Positions 19,858 through 32,213 of a stretch of 64,000 bases of DNA are shown piece by piece. The notes under the pieces are model-generated. The model saw only the letters and a list, made by a program, of their open reading frames with translations, had not been told where the DNA came from and did not search any database. Origin of the DNA: Neckera pumila (lineage: Eukaryota; Streptophyta; Bryopsida; Hypnales; Neckeraceae); the NCBI GenBank assembly GCA_963969595.1, contig OZ018408.1, positions 15,745,823 through 15,809,822 of the forward strand, written 5' to 3'. Numbering within the stretch: the stretch's first letter is position 1; every line of letters starts with the position of its first letter. Position numbers and translations under genes: made by a program.

Positions 19858-22800
19858 TCAGGACACGCTAGGGAGTTCCTCAAAATCAAGGATAGGTCCT
19901 CCCGGTCCAAGCTTCTTGCCCTTGCTCCTTGCCAAGTCCACTAGGTAATCGGTGACAAGCAACTCATAGTCTGGCAACTTGCCATAGCCTGCAGAAAGGG
20001 CAAATAATGCAACACGTACCTTACAGTAAGTGTATTTTAGAATTGCCGGTAGAAATTCACCAGACTGTAATCGATACAATACGAGAGCCTCGCAACAATA
20101 TTCTGATATTCTGGCAAGTCAATGTACAGGAGTTCAAGAAAGTAGTGAAGTAGTTAGAATCGGGGGGAAAGTAAACCAAATCCCGCATACCAGGAAAATA
20201 ATTGATGTCTATAACGTAGTAACAATGTCCTGCACCTCCTTCTCGAATCATATCAAAGTTGAAGAGTGACAAACCCTGGTAAAAGCAACACACTTAGATT
20301 TTGAACCAGGAGAACCTGGCGTTCTGAAGGAGCAATTCGACATCACACACAGAAGAATGGATGGTCGAAAACCAGTTCATCCATAGAAGGTCTTCGGAAA
20401 TTGCTCTTCTTACCTCTGTTCCCAACAAAATGACTCAAGAAGATTCTGACACTGCATTATGTCATGACGTACTTCATGACTATATCTGTATGAGATCGGT
20501 TTTCTGGGGCACAACCGAATTACTAGAGGCAACTGGACCATCTATAGTCACAATTTCCACTCTTAAAATGCCAAAACCTACGAAGTGGAAGTATATTCTG
20601 CTGTCGACATGTGGTAAAATTACTACCAGACAAATTCACCACGGAACATTGCCGACATTCTTACCAGCCTGGCGCGTAGCTCTGCCACAAGGCACTCGAG
20701 GAGCCGCTGAGGTGGCAACTCTGCGTCCAACAACAATTCAGCAAAAAGTCAGCTTAAAATGGTAAGCAAAACACTTTAGTACGGTAACACAGATATATGA
20801 AGGGGGACACAGGGCAACATGTGCTCAAAGAAATAACTCCATTGAAATGCAGGCAGATCTACAAAACGTAACACGACCTGCGACCTCCGGGTCTAGGTCA
20901 GCCTCTTCCGCTGAAGCTGCTGCACAGGAAACCCTTGGAAACGACTTCACACCCAGACTTACTTGATCCCCTTCACCTAGATCAGGCAAGGAATACCTTC
21001 GCAATACCTTGATGGCATCACCGATAACATACACTTTGAACAATACACCACCTGATTGAAAAGCCTGAAGCATATAAGTACGGAACAATAGATACGAAGA
21101 TAAGCAACTGTAAGACATACTATATTTCTGGTTAATAAAAAATCAGACCTTAAAATATCAAGAATATTTGGTGCCCATTGAGGCGATGCTCAAGAGCTAT
21201 CCAGGGATTAGTGAATAAACTGAAGTAGGTGACATCAAGGGCCATACGGACTTACCATGGTTCACAAATTCTTGAAGAACGAGAGGGGTGTCAAGGGAAG
21301 AGAGCCCGAAACGGTCATAAGCAAGTGCCATCGCATGTGACTTGGCAGAACCATCAGCAACCAATGGCTTTGCAACTGCACAAGGAATGAGCCCATAGGC
21401 TATCAATGTTAAGAGCTGATTTAGGTGATTCAATCTCGAAAAAATGGTGGAAGTCATTCAGATTATCTTTCAACCTCTACTCTTGCCCCCACATACGGAT
21501 GAAGCCGTCTTTATTATTCAATACTAAATTCAAACCATGGTCTCCACACAGAGCATAACATGGGCAGAGAATAACGCTCGGAATTGACTTTGCACAGAAG
21601 TCGAGTGCAAGAAGTTCAACAGAATACAGGATTCAACCTTACATCAACACATCAGTGTGCAATTTAGTGTAAGTGCCTTAGAATTACTAAATGCAATTCC
21701 TACGGAAGGAAAGAAGGACTATTAGTTTACCCAACGGTAACTTCAATCCTGCTTCAGCTACAGAGGTTGGGATGCAGGAAGAATCACCCACAACCACGAG
21801 CTGCTTGGGGACCCGCACTTGACCTACAATGGTCACACAAAATAAGAATAAAAGCCACAGAATTATGCCTTAAATGCCACAAATATGCATGCCAAAAAAC
21901 TGATGTCCCTTGGTTTGAAATGTATACAGCATAGTTGCAAATAGGTAATGTTCCCTCACATGAACGTAATGCAATACACGTGATCTCGCAATCTCAGAGA
22001 AACAAGTAGTAGGACCAAAATATATATAAATGCAAATAAGAGCAAATATTACCATCGCAATCCGTGAGCTTCAAGTCTTCCACATCTTTTAACATAGATT
22101 GCCGGTTCCTGAGGTGCTGAATTGCAGCTGGCGGATCTAAAACGATCACATCTGGGAACTTCTGCACATAATCCTGCAGAGCCAAGCCTGCTTTACAATC
22201 TTGGTCGGACATGAAGACGGATAATACGACCTCTATGGTAAAAGAATCACGTGTCAAGTGGACTAGATCTGAGATTTCGGTATAAAGATTGAGATTGGAC
22301 ATCCTTGCTTTTCAAATTCGCCCTGTAGCACTTGAAAACACGTATTGTTCAATTTTCAAGGGACAGTAAGACTCTCATGCGACATAATATTCTTATGCAG
22401 CAAGAGATTTAACAAAAGGGGGCTCAGTTTTGCCTGCCAGTTCACAAGGAACACCCCCTTCCTATGTTTGCCTCACCTCCAGCTCTTGCCGCCACTCCTT
22501 TCCTGTCAACTGTATCACCAGGCAAACAAAACAATAAGAAAAATAACATCACAGCACCAGACTGAGACACGCTTGCAACTGAGAAGCAGATTACGGCGTA
22601 AATCCAGATACATGATACACGAACCATGACAAGCACCTTTTAGAGCTCAACAGCATATTGCCATTCTCCAGGCAGTTCCACCAACAAGCACAGCTTCACG
22701 TCTGGACAATGTAAATATGAAAATGAACACCCTCGGACATGGAGACATTCTTGGCAGATTATCAAATGGAAGTCAGCAGCATGAGAGAGATTCAAGGACG

Positions 22801-24004
22801 TCCTCAAAAGTCTTTAAAAAGTTCACAGAAGCAAGGATATCAGAAATGATAACACTGAATGGTTCCTGACCATACACTCACTATGGACTTGGAAAAATAA
22901 TGATGAAAAAGTACATACATATCCGAACGTAAAACCTAGAGGAAAAATTATCCCCTCCGTGCCCAAGATAAAAATAGAGGAAAACATCAACCCTAAGTAC
23001 CCATGCTAAAAAGAAGACAGTCCACTTTGTAAGCTAATAGCCGATTATAGTAACTCCCAAAATGTATTCTCTGTTGTTCAAAAGTGTAGAGTATGATTTC
23101 TTCTTCTATTGGTACATTCTTCTCCCTATCTTTGAAGCTACCTAAATGATTTAATTCAACTGCTACAGATACCAAATTCTTCTCCCTTCCTTGAAGCTGC
23201 CTCAATAATTAATTTCAACTTCTATTAGATACCGCAGCTGCCAATTTTGACCATTTCGGAACTTAGGGGTTAATCATCACCAACAAGACAATGACAACTG
23301 GGCTCAAAGGCTCAATGATAAAACAGTATTCACGGGGACCATGCGAAACTAATTTACCTTGTGAAGAATGACGTCGTAAGGCCCCTGCTCAGTAAGAGGG
23401 CTATTGCGATCAAGTGCCACAAAGGTGACTCCCCTCGACCTGTTCACAAAGTTGGACAATAAAATTAGGTCAGAGAAAGTTTAGGTCTGCGACAACTTGC
23501 TATGAAACTGCGCCTGGGCGCTGCTGCAAGCGATAAACAACGAGCCATTCTCGTAAGGGTAGAGACTGAATCCGTTAAAACCCGATCCTGCCTCCTATGC
23601 TGACCCCTGCTACCAACAGCAGCTAATCCACTCGTGAACTAGGTTACACTTATTACCAAGTGGTATAGGCATGACTTGGCTAAAGCCTATTGCCATTGAC
23701 TTCGAGTGGTCAACAACCTCTCACTTTGAAATTGCACAAGAAATTGATGAATAGAGATAAGAATTTGATCTCAACAGCTTCGGCTCTTGTACCGACAGGT
23801 CCCTCCACAGTTCAACGAAAAAATCAACACTCCAACACATGATACGACGCCAAAACGACGTAAATACTACCCTCTGCCTTTATTCTCATCGGAGGAGGGG
23901 GAAACTGTAAAGAACCTGGCATGGGACTCCAGTTTTGGCTGCATAAAACTTTTGGTCTTCTTTGCCGTCAAGGCATAAGCTACAGTGAACCGTGGCGAAG
24001 GCAT
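19858..24004 (-). CDS. ITPK: Inositol-tetrakisphosphate 1-kinase (ITPK), ten exons
   Basis: An ATP-grasp kinase that phosphorylates inositol tris/tetrakisphosphates on the lipid-independent route to phytate and inositol pyrophosphates; cytosolic or nuclear in plants. Exons: 24004-23916, 23439-23358, 22509-22477, 22173-22053, 21823-21731, 21375-21256, 21051-20878, 20720-20665, 20275-20191, 19988-19858. All phases fit, giving 327 residues, the usual family length. Visible motifs: N-terminal [40 protein letters not shown] and [23 protein letters not shown] (ATP-binding Lys), [28 protein letters not shown], and the Mg-binding end [17 protein letters not shown]. The start ATG (24004) gives a short leader before the conserved block. 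A small TTAA element sits in intron 2. No lesion seen. Confidence 0.93.
22987..23273. mobile_element. Short TTAA-type element in ITPK intron 2 (287 bp)
   Basis: The left end TCAACCCTAAGTACC is the approximate inverse of the right end GGAACTTAGGGGTTAA. The right TTAA is at 23270-23273; the left is mutated to TCAA. The inside contains two diverged copies of a roughly 66-bp unit (TTCTTCTCCCT, then TTGAAGCTRCCT, then CAACT and GATACC). It lies wholly inside the intron between ITPK exons 2 and 3 and does not touch splice sites. Confidence 0.5.
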
Positions 24005-25903
24005 TGTCGCGATTCCTCACACATCCCCGCTGGGGACACTCCTTGCAATGCAGTCTTTCTCCAGAACGACCACTTGAGCATTCTCAGTTCTGTACTTCAA
24101 TATCGGCTCCCTCTCTCAACAACGCAGCCAGCAGAAAAAGAGTAATCCTGTGAGCATTGCCTGATAACCAAAACAGAAATGCGGAGTGTATTCTCTTTAG
24201 AGCTCAGAGCCGTTTTGGAAGGCCTTCCAACATGGTCTGTATCTGGCCAAACAGCAGTCCGCTAGTTTGCAGCATTTCCTTCAATGGCCTAATCATAGAT
24301 TCAGTAAATATATCTTAAAAGTCAAGATTCACTTGGCACAAACCATCGAGAGGCAGGACTTCCAACATTGGGATACCCCACCCAGTTCTCACAACCGATA
24401 AACTACTGCTTTCTCAAACTCGACAATATCTTTTCGACGGCTGTCAACAGTCATCTCGGCGGAAAGAAGGACCCATGAATTCTATGCCAGAGAGTTGATG
24501 CCATATACAGTAAAAAAGACAACATGAAACGATGATTAGATTCCCCTACTACTATTCCGCAACATCAGTCAACAAGGTGGATGATAAAAGATTCAAAACC
24601 CTCCCACAAACCCTCATCAAAAACGACTGAATGAAGCGTAGAAACCGAGGCGGTGAATTACGTTGGATTAAAACATTCAGATCCAATTTCAAAAAATGCA
24701 AGATAAGGGGAAAACCAAAGTCGAAACGAACGACACCAGAAACACCGCGCAAGATAAACCCCCTCACCTTCTGCCAATCGAGGAGAAATCCCAAGGCTGA
24801 GGCCGTTGGTAGTTTCCTCCCAAAATTTCCTGCAACTTCCCACATTCAGAACATTCCCACATGAAACACGCACACAAACATTCCCACCAAGAAAACAACA
24901 AAATCTGCAGCAAAAACTCGCAACACTCACACATCCAGTGACTGCTCGTAATTTACACACCCAAAACCCTCACAATTGCGCACTCATCGCTACCCAACTG
25001 CATATAATCCCGCGAAACCTTCTTCCTCCGACACTGACAAGATTCAAAGTGAACCCAAACAGGCATTCCACCTCTCAAATCTCGATCCCAAGATCTGCGC
25101 ACAATGTCACACCATCAAAGTAGGGTTGCAGCCTCCAACATCAAATGAACACCAGCATGCGCTTTCACTTAAGCTTCGATCTGTGTTTCAGTCGGTCTCG
25201 GCAGTTCCTCCACCGCTGCGCTGCCGCAGCAGAACAATGACACAGCCCACAACTTGAATGAGTATTTTATTACCTGCCGGGGTGCCTTTTACCCTTATCC
25301 GCGGCACCTGATGAGTGACCCTTGGGTGCCACTTTTCATCCCCAGGGGCATCCGTCCGTCTTATACTCTAACTTCACTGACGCCCCTACCTTCAACTTGT
25401 ATTTTACTGTAGTTTGACCTTTTACAGGATTGCCAGTTGCCACGGAATCCCCACGTCGGCCTGAACTGAATGCCGAGGTTTGTGGAAAAGGAATGAGTGG
25501 CGCGCTTTGGAGCAACAACCGAGGCGAGGTCCTTCTACTCTTTTCGGATGGTTCCTGGGTTCCCATGCAGTCTTTTTATGTTGTCGTGATCAATGCCGGA
25601 GCCCCGAGCGTCGCTGTAGGGTTTGCTGGATTCCAGGGTTCTTGTTTGGGACTTTGAGGGGAATGGAGTGGTTGATTCAACTTTTCTTTTAAAGATGGTG
25701 TTCGTCTGATGAGTGGAGTACAGTACGGTTGTCGTCTGTCTGTTGTTTTCTCATTAAGAGTGAAGGTCGTGTGTACGTTTCGTGATTCTGTATCGCCTGT
25801 GCAACAATTTGCGTAGCCAAACATAAGTTTCCTACATCTCTTTTGGTGATAGAAATCATCAGATTGAACACGAAGTAGTGGATCATGCTCATTACTAGTC
25901 TCC
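24005..25903. promoter_or_regulatory. Divergent intergenic region between ITPK and the PPR gene
   Basis: About 1.9 kb separates the two start codons, which point away from each other, so both 5' UTRs and promoters should lie here. Open frames exist on both strands (for example 24552-24960 and 25430-25657) but none shows conserved motifs or good coding structure. I could not pick a convincing TATA box. Confidence 0.4.
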
Positions 25904-28900
25904 ATGTTGTCAGGCTGCGGTGACGAACTGGAGCTGCAGTTCGCAATGGAGCTTCGAGCTCTAGGTGGTCTGCAACATGGAGCTAATCGATGTCAAGGCT
26001 TTGGGACCGCGCTTGGCGTGTATTATTCGGTCAGGAGCTCTTTTGTGCCTCTAAGGCTTGGAATTCGGAGCTTGTGGGGCAGTCCTCGTTTTCTGGGCAG
26101 AAGTGGAGCATTATATGATGCACTGATGTTGCGATGTAGCAATGAAGCGGATGCACGGCGGTGGGTGTTCTTTTCATTGATCTTTGGCTGTGAGAATATG
26201 TGTGTTCTGTCTCTTTAGTTTATTGTGGTAAGACTTAGTTGTCATAATCGGCAAGCTGTGTCGCCTTGAACCCTAATTGCAGAGTCACGTTTCGTTGACC
26301 TTGACTGGAAATGACATTGCTGCTAGAAGGAATATTTGCCTTGAGAAACATATGTCATCGTTTGGACTTTGGAGCTTTTCTTTAGGTCATTAGCAGTTTG
26401 ACAGACTTTCCAGCAATTGAAGTTCCCTTAAATAAGGATCTGACCTCTTCGCACATGATGTGAATGAATTTTTGAATTTTTCAGCTGTTGCTAAGAGAAT
26501 ATAATACCCAACCTATGTCGTTTGTTTCGTAATTTTTTGGAGTTTTATGGGATTTGTTATGAATTTACAAAGTCACTATGGTGTCTTTTCTCAATTTCAT
26601 CCTTATTCTGACCTTCCTCACCCCGTAAATCCTTGCATGAGAAGGTTAAACCAAGGCACTTTCTGGAATGAAACTTTATCTTATGGCAGTTTCCATTGGT
26701 TTGAAGGTGATATTTGAATGGCATTGAGTGATATTATTGACGTATGGTTAACGGAGGCAGGCGGAATTGGGACATCTACCTGATCATCTCAAGTTCCAAA
26801 ATGCTCATTGGAGAAACAGCTGCCAGGCGACGTTTGCGCATTACTCTTGCACATCACCCTTGACCGTTTGATTCTTTTGCGACACCGATCTGCAACCTAG
26901 ACACACTTCATCATTGTTTTGACTGTTTTGATTGATAGGACATATGCGGGGTTGGGGGATATCACATCGGTCGATGAGGAGCTGGATTTCTGGGAGTACG
27001 AGGCGAGCCAACATCCGGAGGTAGCGAATGCAAAAGTTTTCAGGAGAGCAGATGCTGAACATGAGCTTGCATCCGGAGTTGATGAAACCGAAACGCATGA
27101 GAGGCCGGAGTACGTGGTGCCGAAGATTAAATACACAAGGGAATCAAAAGGTTTGAAGCCGAAGGTCCGCGGCTTTTCAAGAGATAGGCAGACGGTTCCT
27201 AATCCTAGGATTAATCCGTATTCAGTGCTTATGAAAATGATTGATCCAGCTAACGACGACGAGTATCTGGATTCAGACTCTAGGTGGCAGTCTTCGGGAA
27301 AGCTCAAAGACAACCAAGCTGTAGTCCATGGTATGAATGCTATTGGCTTGGGTTGTTCCAGGGCTGTGGGTAACGTGGTGGACGACGAGGTTCGGGATGA
27401 TACTTGCAGAGAGAAGTTCAGATTCGATACTGCTGACTTTGTGGAGACTGTGGAAGAGGCTTTGCAACAGGATGAGGCTCACGATACTGAGCAAGATGGC
27501 GATATGAAAAGTGACCTGGTCTTTGGAAGCTTTGAAGAGTCTGGATCGAAATGGCACCTGACAGGCGGAGATGGTACAGAGGATGTGCTCTCTGATGAAG
27601 TCGAGGGAGGAGAAGAAATTTTGGACCGGGATTCTGGTTATGTAGGCAGCAGCAGCAGGAGTGTGGTTGATGAATGGGGTCCTTCTCAGCAGCTTGACCA
27701 TGTAATTACACAGGGCAGCGACGAGTTGCGGTTCCAGCTAGCTTTGAGAAACACTGAGGGCATTATTGAGGAGGAGGGTGATTTGGTTACCGGCTATGGT
27801 CATGTAAGGGTTTCTGATATATGGTCGGATTCTGAAGATGAGGATGATGATTTTGATGACGATGGACCGGACGGGAATTCGGATGCTGAATCAGTGACGG
27901 AGGAGACGATTGATGGCGAAGATCCGCTAAGAAGGTTTTTGAATTCTCGCTCCGGCAACCGTGATAGTAAACTAGAAGGCAGGGTTTTCAAGTACAATAA
28001 GGCTGCAAGGAAACCTGGAGGTGTTCAATTCATTGATCCTGGACTTTATCGCTCAGGATCCTTAATTCTTGGCAAGGAGACCTTGCGTCCTTTTTCAAAT
28101 TTGAAGGACAGAAGTCGCTTAGTCTCCAGGGCCAACCCTGAGGAGACTATAATCCGCTTCAACCGAAGCAATGACGGTGTTTTCAATAGTGAAAAGCAGT
28201 CTGACACAAGCGCTCTGAGGGAAGTTCTCCAAATTGCCTACAACGTGCCGAAGGATCGTGTATTCGAAGACTACATGGCACCATTTGTGAGTAGGTTTAG
28301 TAATATCCAGGCCAACCTCATTTTAGAGGCTTTGTGTGGAGACGATTTGACCGATCAGGTGCTCTCCTTTTTTCGGTGGATGCGGTTACATGATCCCTGC
28401 CTTTGGGACTCCAGGAGCTTCTCACTACTCTTCACCTTTCTCGGTAGAATGGACATGCCAGATCAAGCCCTCGTCTATTTTGGAATGCTGCCGGAGGAGA
28501 AGCAGTTTCACGGCGTACAGGTTTACAATTCGCTGATAACATGCCTAGCAAACTGCAGCAGGTACGATTGTGTTTGTATCGGGCTTTAACTCTGCAAGGA
28601 GTTAGTGAAAACTTGAAATTTTTAAGATTGGGCTAGTATGAAAATTATTTGCTTTGATCCTTCTGTTAACGCGAAATATTGTTTCTTGAATCTGTCAACC
28701 TTGATGTTTCTGAATATGCTGGTTAAGGAAGAGTTGTGGTTGCCAACTAGGTCGTGTGCTCATTGTATGATGCAATGCAGGCTACAATTGTGGTAGATCA
28801 ATAATCTGTAACGGTGTGAAGAGTAGCCACATTCTTTGGTACATTATAATCTTTGTGCACTAAGCTGTGAGATGTGAGTTTCTGATTTGATGCCTCTATT

Positions 28901-30174
28901 TCAGGCGAGATGAAGTTCCTTCCGTACTAGAGAAAATGCAGAGGCTGGGGTGTGAGCCAGACGCCGTCACATTCAGTATTCTTATGAATTCCGCCGTCAA
29001 GGGGGGCCGCTCAGTACAGGAAGTTTGGGCTCTGTACCAAGATATGGTACAACGGGGTGTCTACCCTAGTGTTACAGTCTTTGGCTCGCTTATTAAGGCC
29101 TTCTGTGATGAAGGCTACTTAAAAGAGGCATTATTGATTACCACTGAGATGGAGAAATTGAAAGTTCCGAATAATGTTGTGATATACAACATCCTCATTG
29201 GCGCATATGGAAGGGCTGGCCAGTTAGAAGAGGCTGAAGGCCTAATGACTGAGCTACAGGAAAGGGGATTACATCCAAATGTGGTCACTTACAATGCGCT
29301 TATTTTTGGCTACCTGGAATCTAAGCCTAAGAGGCAGTTCACTGTAGCTGAGGGTCTAATTGAAGAAATGGAGACCTTGGGCTTACAGCCGGATGTGGTG
29401 ACCTTCACTACGTTGCTTGGTGCTTACGGGCATGAAGGAATGACCGAGAATGCTGCTCAGGTGTTCAGTCGCATGGAGGCTAGGGGTGTAAAACCAAACT
29501 CTTACTCCTACACAACTCTTGTAAACGCTTACGCTGCCGGGCGTTGGCCGGAAAAGGCTGCGAGTGCATTTGAAATGATGCAGAGAGAAGGGATTCGTCC
29601 GACTGTGGAGACATTCACGGCCTTGATGGATGCATACAGAGTTGCAGGGGACCTAGACATGGTAAACACTGTTTGGAAGGCCATGAAGGAGGAGGGCTGT
29701 ATGGCTACAAGAGTCACTTACATGACAGTTCTGGACGCCTTTCAAAAGCAAGGGAAATTTAAGGAGGTGCGGGATCTGATTGAAGAATTCAAAAATCGAG
29801 GGCTAAAGCCGGATTTGATGGTTTACAACATGCTTTTAAATTCCTATATGCGAGGAGGTCGCCATCTTAAGGCAGCTGATATCTTGCAGGAAATGAAAAG
29901 AGCGGGATTTCTTCCTGATTCCTTTACTTATTGCACCCTCATCTACGGGTTTTTACGTGTTCGAGATCACACCAAGGCTTTAAAGTACCATAGGGAAATG
30001 ATGGATCGGGGGCAACTACCTGATGCCAAAACTTACGCAAAACTGAGAGCCATTCTCAAAGTTGTAGATAAACGAAGGGATGTGAATAACCTCAGAAGTA
30101 CGAGCGGAAAACGTTCTAAGCCAGTAAAGAAGGGCACAGAAAAATTCAAGTCCTATTGGAAACGCGACAAGTGA
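25904..30174 (+). CDS. EMB1006: P-class pentatricopeptide repeat protein, EMB1006-like, plastid
   Basis: Exons 25904-26160, 26939-28561 and 28905-30174 join in phase to 1049 residues (1035 from the second ATG at 25946). The leader is Arg/Ser/Leu-rich and acid-poor after the second Met, like an organelle transit peptide. Exon 2 begins TYAGLGDITSVDEELDFWEY and carries a long acidic low-complexity part (SDSEDEDDDFDDDGPDGN, about residue 380-400). From FFRWMRLHDPCLWDSRSFSL onward it matches the plant EMB1006 (At5g50280) arrangement: about ten 35-residue repeats of the VVTYNALIFGYLE type, ending PDSFTYCTLIYGFLRVRDHT, RGQLPDAKTYAKLRAIL and a Lys-rich tail. PPR proteins bind organelle RNA; EMB1006 is needed for embryo development. 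Orthology is from remembered sequence. No lesion seen. Confidence 0.88.
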
Positions 30175-30624
30175 CCATGTTTGACAAATGCAAATTGGAG
30201 AATCGTCTGCTGGAGTAAGACATAGCATTGATTGAGATCGTATGTGCCCAATTGACCCTCAAGTTTATGCGGGGAAATGCTGGACTCTATCCAAGATCAT
30301 CGGGCTGGCATCAGCAGCATTGTCGTCGTATTTCTCGATCCATCAGCCTAACCTCATGTTGGGACTAGAGAATACGTTTCCAGGGTTATGAGGCTCAATT
30401 TTCCAGAATGGGAGCTCGTTGTACTATAATATCATGGTAAGCAGAGCATGCTCCTTGTGTCTCACGATCAGATTTTTGTGACCTGATCGAAGTTCATCCA
30501 TTCAAACTGTTTTGAGGAAGTTCTTGAGTTGATGAATAACTGAATTATATTGTTTGTCATTCAAGCCTCTCATTGAAAGATTTTGTTTTTCCAGATTGCA
30601 GGCGGCTCTGTCTCTCAATAGAAT

Positions 30625-30678
30625 AGTTAGTTGAAGTGGCCTAGTTAGTGGAAGTGGCCTAGTTAGTGGAAGTGACCT
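30625..30678. repeat. 18-bp tandem repeat x3
   Basis: AGTTAGTGGAAGTGGCCT occurs three times end to end (30625, 30643, 30661) with one substitution in each outer copy. It lies about 450 bp beyond the PPR stop codon. Confidence 0.85.
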
Positions 30679-31223
30679 AAAGAGTGGCACCAAGGTTTCA
30701 ACTTCGATACCCGAATCTGTGATGTCTTGAGCTGAAATGTTTAATCAGTTGAACGGACATATTGAGTGTTGCCTCCAGAATTTATTGGGCAGTTCCATCG
30801 CTCAGTGAAGAAATCCACACCTTTTAACATAATCCGTGCTCATTTGGCTGTGTTCAAAGTCAAAGCTGCAAGAACCCTCACTGGTCTGATGGACAACACG
30901 TCACACATTAGAATTTTCGATATGCGACTCGTTTTCGTTTGGTTGATGAACAAGCGGGGATTCGGGAGGCTTTCTGGGGCTTCCAATAAGGTAACTATCG
31001 CATACTTCAGCAATTCAGCATGATTCAGCATGCTTTTCACTATTATATTGAAAAAAAAATTGTGGGGTCCCAATGGGTAGTCAAAACGGGATTCTAGATT
31101 CTCTTAGAATGCATTTTTTGGATACCGTGTGAATAAACTATGAATTTTCAAAGTGCTGAAAATAGGTTCACCTAAAAGCGATCATAGAGTCTTGGGAGTA
31201 CATTTTAGGTGTAGTTACCTTAC

Positions 31224-31295
31224 AGCAATGTCATCTCTGACTTCAGTAACATTCTCAAGTGGTGGTGCAGGATCCTTCTCCGGTGGTTTCCTTCC
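31224..31295 (-). other. Orphan exon-like segment, unidentified
   Basis: On the reverse strand a pyrimidine-rich acceptor (TTCCTATTGTGCAG) precedes 72 nt reading GRKPPEKDPAPPLENVTEV then RDDIA, followed by a GTAAGG donor. Length is exactly 24 codons in phase 0. No neighbouring exons with matching phase were found, and the sirtuin ends with its own stop upstream, so this may be a stray captured exon. Confidence 0.3.
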
Positions 31296-32213
31296 CTGCA
31301 CAATAGGAACAAAAGCTTCAGATACTTCTCGTTGATTTAGTAATTTAGTGCACACTTTAATAAATTTCAAAGCCCACTGCTCAACTGAGTTCTGGAATCA
31401 CGTGTTGAGAACGGTTATCTCTTCTGTCGTGAACGGTTTACATTTATTTTAAATGTTTCTAGTCATGTGCACTGTGACCCAGTGTCTACTAATGTGTAAC
31501 ATTGTATGCTCTGTGCACAATTTAGCATGATGAGGTAAAACATTGTAATTACACTAGTACTTCAAATAGATTTTCTTTTGAAATTGGTTGGGAGTTGGTC
31601 TAAGTTTTCACATTTGTAAGTATCTTCACTTTAGGAATCTTACACCAGTCGGTGGTCGTCTTCAATTATGTTTTAATTTAGCAATGTATAGGTCAAAATG
31701 TTGGAAACTTGTCGTAAGGGATTGACATTTCGTCCAAATGGACATGGAGAAAATAATTTTGTCCATGGATAATAAAGCAACACAGATGCTTCCGTGACAG
31801 CATTTTATGTGACCACTTCACGGAGAGCTCCAAATACCATCATCCCACAAAATGGTCTGGCGGACAAGACCACCCAATCCAAATTAGCCTATTTTGTCAT
31901 CAATCATATTTTAATGTAGCAACATCTTACACTAGCCGGTGGTCATCTTGTGTCATAGATTCTAATTACTTGTCAAGACTCAACTTTTCGCTCGGCCTCA
32001 TGATTTATCCAGAGAAGTGTAACTGGGCTGGGAGTGAACAACAGTTCCCTAGGGAATCTTTCAATTAATTTTCGAGATTCCAGCAGGATCTTTCATAGTT
32101 GGTCGCGCATTGATTCTGCCGACAGTCACGATAATCTTTTATAGCACTAGCCACTATGGTTCCACAAGACTATGCTCACAATTCTTGAGCAAAAGAAAAA
32201 GGATATGCAATAG

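Larger units (their letters stand above)
30175..32213. other. Intergenic region between the PPR and sirtuin 3' ends
   Basis: Two converging gene ends. Apart from the 18-bp tandem repeat and the orphan exon-like segment listed separately, I see no gene. ORF 30766-31023 has no recognisable motif. Confidence 0.4.

Noticed and set aside
22640..22692. A possible ITPK exon reading [11 protein letters not shown].
   Set aside because: It lacks AG and GT at the right places and runs into TAA, whereas the microexon at 22477-22509 has correct splice sites and a better match.
24552..24960. Overlapping reverse-strand frames upstream of ITPK.
   Set aside because: They lie in the expected 5' region, differ by frame and show no conserved domain.
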